Assembly: GCA_001804045.1 (NCBI GenBank) | Contig: MHFD01000008.1 | Location: forward strand, 10,937-18,368 | DNA from: Omnitrophica bacterium RBG_13_46_9 | GTDB taxonomy: Bacteria > Omnitrophota > Gorgyraeia > JABMRN01 > RBG-13-46-9 | Direction: 5' to 3' | Length of the DNA stretch: 7,432 nucleotides | Shown here: piece after piece, positions 1 to 7,432 of the stretch | How positions within the stretch are numbered: position 1 is the stretch's first letter | Layout of the letters: the number at the start of each line of letters is the position of its first letter | Made by a program: the position numbers and the translations under genes | Notes under the pieces: model-generated | Told to the model about the DNA's origin: nothing | What the model saw: only the letters and a program-made list of their open reading frames with translations | The model's database searches: none

Positions 1-3000
1 TATAAAGCGGGCTATGGTCAGGATTATCTTCTGCAAAAGTCCCAAAATGACGAAAGCGAACGCCGAATATGCGCCTGAAATACCTATTATCCAGCCCGCG
101 CCTTTGGGAACAAGGTTCGGTATGATAACATTTTGATAGAACATACAATACAGAAACACAACCCCTGCGTATAATAGCAATGTCCCTACGATATACAGGC
201 CGAGCCTTACAATACCGTGTTTATAGCCTGATCGGGCCGGTCCGGGGCCAAAGAAACCGAGGTGTTTGGTCGTTTTTTGTTCTATCACTTTATAATTTTC
301 GCTGTTTAAATTGTTAATCATTTCGCGAAGCGTACTGCCTGCGGGCACGCTTAGTCTGCGCACCCTGTCCGCCAGAGTATCCAGATATTTCGGCAGGTTG
401 CTTATGGGCGCGAAATGGAAGGTATCGTGATGGGTTTCGGGCCCGTTAAATAGCGTGCCTTCTGCCGGACTGCTATATACTTCTTCATAATCATTATCGC
501 CGGCGTAGTCGGACAACCTCCCCGGCATAAGGAAACAGCTGCCATCGCTAGTGACCATCTGGCTGAAACGCTCCCCTTCCAAATATATGGTAGGTATGTA
601 TTTCGGGCCAAAGCCGTGAATAGGCCCCTGGAACCTGGCAAATAATCTGTAATTCTCGGGATGTTTCCGCATAAATATAAGCCAGTCTTTACAATATCGT
701 AGGTATGTCTCGATATTTATGTTCTGCACTTTTAATCTTACATAGCTGTCCGGGTTATCAAAAGGCGGCTGGACGATCATGTTGAGAACATGGTTCCATC
801 CCTCCGGCGTCAGGCCTATCGTGTTATTGTCTTTCAGATTTTGTATATATTCTTGGACATCTTCGATGACCTTTATTAACCCTTCAATAGCGTCTATTTC
901 ATTTTTTTTCATGACAAGTGTGATCAAAACGTCGACCAATTTTCCCTCATCTTTCGTAAGTTGAGCTTTCAGTGCGGCAATAAGATTGTATACTTTAGCG
1001 TAATTTTCGGGTTTCGCTTGTTCGAGGGCACGCAATATGTTCTCCTGAAAAGTCCTAACCTCCGCCTTCAGTGGTTTGCCGTCGAATGTCTTCCCGTCTT
1101 CCAATGACTTACTGGCTACCGCTGTCATCATGGAGAGGATCCGGTCGACGCTTATGTCAGCCTCTCCCATGCCCTGTCTCCCGGCACGCCTTTGTATTCT
1201 AATCGCCTTCTCATAAAGTTCCGCGAAAATTTTCCAGTTTTTGAAAAGCGCGCCGTACACAAACAAAAAGGCGACCAATATAGCCGTCCCTTTGTCAAAC
1301 TGATTATAGAAAAGAGAAGACAATAGTAAAAGACCTCCTAAAGTTACGCTTACTATTCCGATACGCGATGTGAGACTAACCGGTTTTCCTCCGGAAATCC
1401 TTCTCTTTTCAAATTTCTCTTCCTGGTCCTTTATGGGTCCTTTTATGCTTCTTGACAAATCATACAGCCCGTTTGCCAGACAGGAAAGGTCCCGCGTGGT
1501 TCCAAGGTCAGCACCAGCTCGAATCTTTACCGGTTTATCCTGAGGGAGTATACGCGGCCCGCGCGGACGTGCCGGCGCGACTCCGGTTTTAGGTATGCGA
1601 TAAAACATCTTGTTTATCAGTCTGTCGTAGGAAGATATGTACAAGGCCGGAATGCCTATCAGATGGTTTATAATAGCCCATGGAGCTATGTTTATGTTCT
1701 CGTGTCTTGCTATTATAAGTCTGGAATAGAAACCTAACTCTTGGTAGGCCGGCGTTCTCCTGCCGTCTGAAGTAGCTAGCGAGGCAAACAGGGACTTTAA
1801 AATATTTCCGCTTATTCTGTAGTTAGCGTAATACGAAGCGACAAATAAAACCAGTGATCTTACGGCAATAAAAGTAAGAGCGGCAAATATCAGAACCTGT
1901 CGTAAACTGACTGATAGGTCCGCTATGCGGTCAATGAAATCGGCCGGATGGGCGAATACAATGCCTGCGATAGATAAAACCAGCATCGAAAGCGCGGTAG
2001 TAGGACGGAAATCGTGCGCCTCACCAGCCGGTTTTTGCCCGGCATCTTTGTCTGCAGGCGTTCCGGGGGTCTTTGCTTTGTCCGGTGCGGGCGGTAATCT
2101 GGGTCTGGTCCTATCCAGTAAAATCGACTTCCTTCTATGCGCCAACCCGCTCTTTAAGATAATCCCTATCATAAAAAGCCCGATCGTCCCGCCGATAAGG
2201 ACAAGATTAGTTTTTATATAATTCCATACCGTTATCTTCAGTTTTTCCGTATCATATATTTCTACAGCCGCTTTGTTGCCTATTGCCGTATCGGTAACTA
2301 AATCTATCTTCTTGCATATAAGGTCTTCGCCGACTCCTCTCTGCATCTCTTCCGCGAAATTCGCGCCGTTCGTCAATGCGTCCTGGACCTTCTGGTAAGG
2401 GGATCTGTCCTTGATCGTCGGGACTTCTTCCAGGAGTCTCTTGAATTCATTTGTCGAAGAGACAAATTTCATATTGGCCAGGAAATCATCCAGGTCAAAG
2501 CCCTTATCGGTGCGGCCGGACCAGTATAAGACTGAACCCATAAAAGCGGGGTTCGAAAAATCTACCGGCAGGTTCAGGTTTTTAAGCGCCTCCTCAAAAG
2601 CTGCTTTCGCCCGTACCGCGTTCCTGAGCAGGTCTTCCAGCTGTTTATCGCTAAGTTTGTCCCTTACCATTACCGCATATATCGTGTCTTTTAATTCGCT
2701 TGAAGGTCTGCCAAATACGCTATCTTCCACGACGCCGGGTTTCTTAATGGCATTTTCTATCCTATTCCTGGCTGCCTCATTATCGCCAAGCTCATATGTC
2801 GTGTACAGGAGGTTATTGTTTTCATCGTAATGGCGCACTATGAACGCGCCCTCTTCCGGACCGATTGTTATCCTTTCCTTTACCCAGTGCGAGTCTTCCT
2901 CAACTTTATATTGTAGCTCTCCGGCGAAACCGGCAAAGGGTGTCCCGTCGGCGGATGTGACGCTGTCGAGCGAACGGATGCTCTCTACCCCGCTTGTGCC

Positions 3001-6000
3001 CAGATTTATCGTCTTATCCGCTGTAGGCGTAACCAATAATCTCGTCCCGCGCGTCTCATCAACCAGGCCTTTCTCCGCGTCAATAAGAGGATACATATAT
3101 ATCTCCTGGACATCCCTTCCCGGATTCTCTATGGAGAAGACAGCGGGAAGATTCGTCCCGGGATAAGTCCTGTAATATCTCGAACCGGCTTTAGGGTACG
3201 CATATATGGACTGTATTACCACATCAGCGGCGTTAAACATGGTCACTTCCGCGCTTGATTTGTCGGATTTCTTCGCCTGTTGCGCGTGGGTGATCGCTTC
3301 CGCGAACGTTACGCCCGGTCTCAGTTTCAGTTTCATTATCAGAAGGGCCGCCCCCTTAATGTTCTTATTTAAAAATATATATCCGCTTTCATGGTTAGGG
3401 CCGATTAAAGGCACGGTGTAGACATTCTCCGAATCCGTAGAATCATATAAGAACATTGTCTTCTCAAGGATTTTTGATTTTTCCTTGTCATACCTGCCTG
3501 TTTTAGGGTCTATCGCGATGCCGGACGCATCGAGAGAGAAGAATTCCCTGACCCTTCTTTTGCCGTATACGCCGTAGAACTCATATACGCCTTTGCCTTT
3601 ATAGGCCTCCTTCACGGAGTATATCTTTTCACCCGGTTTATCCGGGTCCGGCTTACTTTCCAGATGGATGGTTATGTAAAATTCGTTGTCGAATCGGTCC
3701 CTTCTTACAAGGAGAGTGCCCTTTGAATAGTCGAGGTGCCATTTGCCGCCAACTGTCATTATAAGGGGTGCGCTCCATGTTTCCGATTCAAATTCCCTTT
3801 CTCTACTCAGATAAGTGACAAGCCCTGTCACGATCTGCCCTTCTTCCAATTCGGCGTCCACGGGTATTTCGCTGCCGTCGGCAGCGGTCCTATTCATCAG
3901 ATCTATTATCAAGCGCTCCATGTGCTCTTTGTCGTACACAAATATGACCTTCTCCAGAATCTCCACTTTATTTCCGTTATCCATTCTCCATACCGTGCTG
4001 GCGATAGGCTTTCTGCCAAACTCGTCCGGGCTCACGGCTTTATATGTGTCATAGCCATACTCTGTCCGATACTGTTTTACGGGAGAGCTCTCTACGTCCA
4101 ACAGCCATTGATCATCCGTTTCGGAATCGTTATACCTAAGTAATGTCGATGTTTTTTCAACTATTGGGATCTCCTTCTGTGTCGCGGCTTCTCTATATGT
4201 AGCGTATTCTTCCATTCTATTGTTTTTACCGTCATAAACCAGTATTTGGTGCAATATACCCAATATCTCACCCGGTCTTTTTATGTCATAAAACGTGGTG
4301 CTTATATCCTGATAGACGGGTTTTCCGTAAACGTTATATATGCCGAATGACACCTCTTCTCTAGTGTTATCCCTCTTTGTTTGCAGAATCCAGCGAGCCC
4401 CTATAGGTATGTCAACGGGTCGGGAAGGCGTTCCGGCCGGGCCTCTCTCAAAAGTCGCCCTTCCTTCGGAGATACGGGCAACGACCTCGCCAGAGGCGTT
4501 TCTTAACTCTTCCATGCTTCCTGTTATTATTACCGGCTCATATGTCTGCGGTTTTCTGCCTGTAATCCTGCCGTCTTCTAATTCGTAGGAGTCTATACTT
4601 AATACGTTTCCGAAGAGGTCTTTCTGGGCGATAGTGACCGAGGTGACGTTGCTGTCCCTGGGTTTACGCGTCTCTTTTATTACCCTCGATCCGTTGGCCC
4701 TCAATTCTATTATCTTCTCGACATCAAAGACCCTTTCTGTGTCTGTGTTATCGGCGTAATTATGCTCTATTATCCTCTCGATCTCCTGCGACCTGAGAAG
4801 GATCCACCTGTCTTTTGCCCTGTCGAGTTTATCGAAGATCACCTTGTGGTATCTGTGCGCTATTACTACTCCGTCTCTATTGTAAATGGTCGTTTCGATA
4901 ATATCTTTTTGCGTTTCACCGTTTACCTCCAACTCCGGATAGAACCTGTAGACCTCTGTCTCGCCGGTCAGAGTGTTTGTAAATACCTTAAAGAGCAGTT
5001 TTTCTTTTTCGTCGGTTATGATCCACTGTTTTTCGGCATCTTCAGTCATGTTCCTTTCGTAATTGTATCTACGTCTTACATGGAACTTATAAAGGGCTTT
5101 CGGCAGGGTAAGCTCATAGGTGCTGCCGTTGGGGAATCTGAAAAGCCTGCCGTCAAAAATAACCTCGTTAGACAGCATCCGGGCCGGTTCTTCGCCTATA
5201 ACCACACCGTTTTTCCTAAACTCGCTTCTGCTTATCTGCACGGGCGTAAATGTCCTGCCATCGCCGAGCGTGACGCCTTCAGTGACAGAGACAGTGCCGC
5301 CGTAGTCGACCTCTCTGTCTTTACTCGTGTAGGTATAATGGAACGATCCGCCGACATTCGTATATGACCTGCCGTCCACATCCCTGCCTCCTTCAACGGA
5401 TGTCTCTTTGCCGGCAATGGTTATGGGTGGCTCGGTATGGGTCTTCTCGCCTGTGTCATGATTTATAAAATCGATTTTCAGCCAATCAAAATGATACCTG
5501 GCTTCGGAAGAGAGGTGTTCCCTTCCGTCTATGGTTAAGATCGTATAGTTTTTCTCGGTTATGATATTGGTCTCGGAATCCCAATCATATATGGTCCTTG
5601 TGCGGCAGGTTTCGGATACAGAGGAATCCAAAATCTCCTTTCTGATAGGGTTATTATCGGAATCCGTCCACAGCGTCTCCTCATAGTTAGTCTCGCCTGT
5701 CAGGAGATCGAACCTCTTTCCATCTACCCTTGTCAGATTGTCCTTATTTTCGTACTTAACGTTATAGGTGTACTGGTAGACCTCTCTTAATATAGGTTGC
5801 GTGGTGCCGGGTAAACCGATAAGAACATTGCCCTCGGGCCCAACGTCGGCAAGCCATCCTTCTGTCCTTGCCTTATTTCCGTCGGCGTCAAAGAAGGCCA
5901 CCCATATCTCTCTTACTCTCTGGTGCTTGACCTCGTCTATCTTGACCAGTTCCGGGGTTATATAGAGCACGTCTCTATTTCCTACCCTGAACTGATAAGA

Positions 6001-7432
6001 TTGGCCGATTACCTTTCCTTCTTCGTCATATATATCCCTTACTATCCTCCTCGCCCCCGCAGGCACACTTAATACACGGCTGCTAATCCTCGCCTGGATC
6101 TTTCTTGAAAGGTCTTCTAATTTCGCGCGCAGCGCGCCCTCCGGCATTATCGAGAAGTTTATCTTCATGAGTGTAGACTGGGCCTCGCCCCATTTATTGT
6201 CTGCGATCTGTTGCTCAAGTTCGGCCAGCACCTCTCTAAGCGTTTTTCCTTCTATCCGTAGATTTGAGGTATCCACGGCCGCGAGGAGTGGATATACGCG
6301 CTCTTCCAGCATGCTTACGCCTCCTGTCTCCTCCAAGAGGCGCCTTAGATCCTCGAGATCCTTCTTCAGGGGCTCCTCTTCTTTTCTCTTTTCCTTGGGT
6401 GGGCTCATGTATAATCGTCCCTCGATATACCAGGGGTATTCGCCCGGTTTCACTTCTTCTCTTTCGACGATCCTGCCTAGCCATATCTCGCTCGCAAAAT
6501 CATCGCTACCATAGTGCACATACACTTCTTTCTTCTCCGCATCCACATAATACGTAAGACGGTTGCCATCTTTATCCTTACCGGGGTAGGCCTTTGTGCG
6601 ATTGTTGGCAAAATATAGCGCATCCCACAATACGGACGAAGGCTCATAGCCGCTAAGGAACTTACCGTCGGGGCCTTTCATCATCGGGATGACCCTTTCT
6701 ATGAGATAATCCAATTTCTCTTTAAGTTTCTTATCGCGCTCCTCTTTAGGAAGTTCCGGCGTTATTATGTCTCTTAAGCTTTGTTGCGGATAGCTTCCTT
6801 CCAAAATAGATTTAGTTGCATCAAATAAGCGCTGCAGTTCCAGTCCTTCCGCCAGAACTCTTCTGTGGCTTTCCGCGCGCTTTTGAGCGAGCCTGTATTC
6901 CACGGATTCGGGGGTGTCTTTATACTTGGCCAATAATTCGAGCCACATCCTCAATTCATGGGAACCGGGTTGCTTCAGGAGCTCTTCGTCGCTCATTTTG
7001 CTGTATTCTCCGAACGCCCTGTTCAGATATGGCTTTAATAAAATCATCGTGTCAGACACGTTCTCAAGCTGTTCAAGGCTAATACCCTGCATAAGCATAA
7101 AACTGTAGAAGCGGTTTAAAACCGACATATCGAAAAGATTGGTATAGATCTCAAGTGGCCTATTGACGACTTTCCGCGCTATGGCGAGCACAGCGATTCT
7201 CCCGGCCTGTTTTTCTAAAAATGTCTTCCTCAAACCAAGCTCCTCAATATCCGCCTGTATCTGCGCATCCCATGACTCGTCGCGCGGGGCGCTGAGGTTA
7301 GCTACAATGTTCCTGTAGTAAGCCAGCGCTTCGTTATGTATCAGGCTGGCTACCTCTCTCCTTAGTGTGTCCATTTCCTGCTTGGTCGGTTCCCTATTCC
7401 GCTTTGCCAAGAAATCCCGAACCGATGCCCTA
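1..7432 (-). CDS. Internal fragment of a giant multi-domain membrane-anchored protein, open at both ends
   Basis: Reverse-complement translation from 7431 to 1 gives 2,477 codons with no stop or frameshift, and the frame leaves the window at both edges. A frame this long cannot be chance, and its composition is protein-like throughout. Domain order is: charged helices (1-449, with a small strand-rich insert at 253-342), beta-rich degenerate modules (450-1549), a helical stalk (1550-1740), then a polytopic membrane part with at least seven hydrophobic segments and a soluble domain at 2064-2409. The true start is probably upstream. The first Met (residue 20, ATG at 7374-7372) has an AGGA only two bases before it and is followed by charged helix rather than a signal peptide, although the large N-terminal part appears to be exported. 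Only six cysteines occur. Arg is mainly AGG/AGA and Ile often ATA. No known family is recognised. A surface-exposed giant protein of the Omnitrophota type is the best inference, and function is unknown. Confidence 0.95.
34..204 (-). other. Transmembrane helices at the left edge, residues about 2410-2432 and 2447-2466
   Basis: Two long hydrophobic runs, beginning LGLYIVGTLLLYAGVVFLYC and WIIGISGAYSAFAFVILGLL, flank a short polar loop (QNVIIPNLVPKGAG). The first is preceded by basic residues (YKHGIVR) and the second is followed by QKIILTIARF, again placing both ends in the cytoplasm. The frame stays open past the second helix to base 1, so more of the protein, possibly a further cytoplasmic domain, lies beyond the left edge. 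Confidence 0.85.
205..1242 (-). other. Soluble, probably cytoplasmic domain of unknown family, residues 2064-2409
   Basis: This 346-residue domain lies between two membrane hairpins. Its first half is helical (for example RTFQENILRALEQAKPENYA and IEGLIKVIEDVQEYIQNLKD). The second half is mixed and holds distinctive Gly/Asp/His/aromatic stretches: RFQGPIHGFGPKYIPTIYLE, then DGSCFLMPGRLSDYAGDNDY (from residue 2296), then a His cluster THHDTFHF (2333-2340). It closes with LSVPAGSTLREMINNLNSEN, predicted to be strand and helix, and a basic lead (ARSGYKHGIVR) into the next helix. The Gly/Asp/His-rich part looks like an active or binding site, but no recognised signature (HExxH, QxxRW or a clear nucleotide-binding loop) is present. 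Function is unassigned. Confidence 0.55.
1243..1362 (-). other. Tight transmembrane hairpin, residues about 2024-2042 and 2048-2063
   Basis: Two strong hydrophobic segments, IGIVSVTLGGLLLLSSLFY and GTAILVAFLFVYGALF, are split by only five residues (NQFDK), which is characteristic of a helical hairpin. The approach is basic (KFEKRRISGGKPV) and the exit begins KNWKIFAELYEKAIRIQRRA, so both ends are probably cytoplasmic with the short turn outside. Confidence 0.85.
1528..1599 (-). other. Basic Pro/Arg linker, residues 1945-1968
   Basis: Twenty-four residues rich in Pro, Arg, Lys and Gly (from RIPKTGVAPARPRGPR to KPV) form a second low-complexity, strongly positive linker. It sits between the weakly hydrophobic segment and a helical stretch leading to the next membrane hairpin. 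The strong positive charge supports a cytoplasmic location. Confidence 0.6.
1633..1689 (-). other. Weakly hydrophobic segment, possible extra membrane or re-entrant helix, residues 1915-1933
   Basis: The run IAPWAIINHLIGIPALYIS is moderately hydrophobic but contains Asn, His and two Pro. It could be an interfacial or re-entrant helix. If it truly spans the membrane it would invert the orientation proposed for everything C-terminal to it. Flanking sequences are basic on both sides (SRLIIARHEN before, RLINKMFYRI after), which favours a membrane-surface helix on the cytoplasmic side. Confidence 0.35.
1834..1995 (-). other. Transmembrane helices 2 and 3, residues about 1813-1827 and 1846-1866
   Basis: Two hydrophobic runs are separated by a short amphipathic loop: ALSMLVLSIAGIVFA and VLIFAALTFIAVRSLVLFVAS. 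The loop (HPADFIDRIADLSVSLRQ) carries few positive charges, in keeping with an outside position, while the sequence after helix 3 becomes basic. The pair forms a hairpin at the start of the polytopic part. The second helix holds one Arg near its centre, which can be tolerated or could face a partner helix. Confidence 0.75.
2014..2103 (-). other. Pro/Ala/Lys-rich disordered linker, residues 1777-1806
   Basis: Thirty residues with seven prolines and many Ala, Lys, Gly and Asp (PRLPPAPDKAKTPGTPADKD, then AGQKPAGEAH) form a low-complexity flexible linker between membrane helices 1 and 2. Its basic N-terminal flank suggests it lies in the cytoplasm. It probably joins two independently evolved parts: the surface arm with its own anchor, and the polytopic membrane unit. 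Confidence 0.7.
2155..2205 (-). other. Transmembrane helix 1, residues about 1743-1759
   Basis: The run LVLIGGTIGLFMIGIIL is uninterrupted hydrophobic sequence with a GGxxG-type small-residue face. It is followed at once by the basic stretch KSGLAHRRK and further Arg residues. By the positive-inside rule this puts the preceding 1,740 residues outside the cytoplasm and the following linker inside. Orientation is inferred; the hydrophobic segment itself is plain in the sequence. Confidence 0.85.
2212..2784 (-). other. Protein region: helical stalk before the first membrane segment, residues 1550-1740
   Basis: After the last strand-rich module the sequence becomes helical again (EAARNRIENAIKK, SDKQLEDLLRNAVRAKAAFE, STNEFKRLLEEVP, NGANFAEEMQRGVGEDLICK). 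It has a short conserved-looking middle, PAFMGSVLYWSGRTDKGFDL, with Trp/Gly/Asp that could form a small globular core. It ends in an amphipathic run leading straight into the membrane helix. Its position suggests a juxtamembrane stalk on the outer face of the membrane. No enzyme motif was seen. Confidence 0.5.
2785..6084 (-). other. Protein region: about 1,100 residues of degenerate beta-rich Trp/Tyr-Asp-Gly modules, residues 450-1549
   Basis: Composition shifts abruptly from helical to alternating-strand sequence. Two weak patterns recur. One is an aromatic-Asp/Asn/Tyr-x-x-Gly/Asn turn: IYDEEGKVI at 467, FFDADGNKA at 513, IYNRDGVVI at 849, IYNVYGKPV at 1031, VYDGKNNRM at 1065, FYGVYGKRR at 1285, HYDENNNLL at 1534. 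The other is Trp followed by two hydrophobics: QWIITDEKE (W803), RWILLRSQE (W876), RWILQTKRD (W1014), QWLLDVESS (W1109), KWHLDYSKG (W1231). Spacing is irregular (73, 138, 95 and 122 residues between these Trps), so the copies are old or the pattern is only loosely periodic. The style recalls YD/RHS-type or other strand-turn-strand repeat proteins, but it lacks the regular YD period and RHS hallmarks. One cysteine (C609) occurs here. It is best described as a long extracellular beta arm of unknown ligand. Confidence 0.6.
6085..6405 (-). other. Protein region: highly charged helical/coiled-coil segment, residues 343-449
   Basis: The segment opens with a Lys/Glu block (PPKEKRKEEEPLKKDLEDLR) and continues with Leu-spaced helices (RRLLEETGG, LREVLAELEQQIADNKWGEA, RAKLEDLSRKIQARI). 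Leu/Ile spacing of three and four suggests short coiled coils. It joins directly to the start of the beta-rich modules, where the sequence changes at LSVPAG (residue 454). A rigid spacer or dimerisation role is plausible, but nothing in the sequence proves it. Confidence 0.55.
6406..6675 (-). other. Protein region: small strand-rich insert, residues 253-342
   Basis: Between two helical stretches lies about 90 residues rich in Tyr, Gly, Asp and Trp, opening with GPDGKFLSGYEPSSVLWDAL and including the alternating strands RLTYYVDAEKKEVYVHYGSD and PWYIEGRLYM. The style matches the larger beta-rich region at 450-1549 (Asp-Gly turns followed by Tyr/Val strands), so it may be an isolated module of the same kind. 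It resembles a small anti-parallel sheet. No binding residues could be identified. Confidence 0.45.
6676..7431 (-). other. Protein region: charged alpha-helical segment, residues 1-252
   Basis: This stretch is dense in Glu, Lys, Arg, Leu and Ala, with few Gly or Pro and long amphipathic patterns such as LRREVASLIHNEALAYYRNI and KEERDKKLKEKLDYLIERVI. It reads as a helical bundle or interrupted coiled coil. There is no signal peptide or membrane segment in it. It probably continues a helical region that begins beyond the right edge. No catalytic motif was seen. In the whole protein it would act as a spacer or oligomerisation element preceding the beta-rich arm, but that role is inferred. Confidence 0.6.

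Noticed and set aside
402..641. Minus-strand 79-codon frame in a different phase
   Set aside because: It overlaps the soluble domain in another phase. The main frame is intact and protein-like here, so this is a shadow.
1..1242. Assignment as a glycosyltransferase or cyclic glucan synthase-like protein
   Set aside because: The membrane-hairpin plus cytoplasmic domain layout is suggestive, but no QxxRW or convincing DxD-type catalytic signature was found in the visible sequence. Such a domain could only lie beyond the left edge.
3736..4143. Plus-strand open frame of 135 codons rich in Phe, His and Cys
   Set aside because: It is antisense to the beta-rich modules. Composition is typical of complement reading of Glu/Lys/Tyr-rich coding sequence, with no ribosome site or family resemblance.
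4762..5367. Plus-strand open frame of 201 codons
   Set aside because: It is codon-aligned antisense to the giant gene. It stays open because the sense strand here seldom uses TTA, CTA or TCA, the codons that read as stops on the other strand. Its protein is low in structure-like pattern and begins without a ribosome site.
2785..6084. Assignment as a genuine RHS/YD-repeat toxin
   Set aside because: The aromatic-Asp-x-x-Gly turns are too few and irregular, no RHS core or C-terminal toxin boundary is seen, and the region is followed by a stalk and membrane helices rather than a toxin domain.
6236..6484. Minus-strand 82-codon frame in a different phase, very Arg/Gly-rich
   Set aside because: It is a frame-shifted reading of the charged coiled-coil segment. 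The main frame continues unbroken through it, and the Arg/Lys excess comes from shifted GAG/AAG/AGG codons.

Overview
The whole window lies inside one gene on the minus strand. Translating the reverse complement from base 7431 down to base 1 gives 2,477 consecutive sense codons with no stop. Neither a convincing start nor a stop is inside the window, so this is an internal piece of a very large protein. No separate gene, RNA gene, mobile element, CRISPR array, promoter or terminator was found. The smaller open frames on both strands look like shadows of this reading frame. Residue numbers below count from the first codon at 7431-7429, so residue n begins at base 7431-3(n-1).

Layout, from the protein's N-terminal side (right edge) to its C-terminal side (left edge): a charged all-helical region (residues 1-252); a small strand-rich insert (253-342); a second highly charged helical segment (343-449); about 1,100 residues of strand-rich, Tyr/Trp/Gly/Asp-rich sequence made of degenerate modules (450-1549); a helical stalk (1550-1740); a first membrane segment (about 1743-1759) followed by basic residues and a Pro/Ala/Lys linker; a membrane pair (1813-1866); a basic region with a second Pro/Arg linker; a tight membrane hairpin (2024-2063); a soluble domain of about 346 residues (2064-2409); and another membrane pair (2410-2466), after which the frame runs off the left edge. 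Basic residues flank the membrane segments in a pattern that fits the positive-inside rule. This suggests a large N-terminal part outside the cytoplasmic membrane and a soluble C-terminal domain inside the cell.

The organism is probably an uncultivated bacterium. Arginine is mostly AGG/AGA, isoleucine is often ATA, GC content is moderate, and the gene is giant, multi-domain and membrane-anchored. Together these resemble Omnitrophota (former OP3), a phylum known for giant proteins. That assignment is inference from style, not from a marker gene. I do not recognise the family by sequence. The architecture, a very long extracytoplasmic beta-rich arm joined to a polytopic membrane module, suggests a cell-surface machine for adhesion, envelope polymer handling or contact with other cells, but no catalytic signature settles the function.
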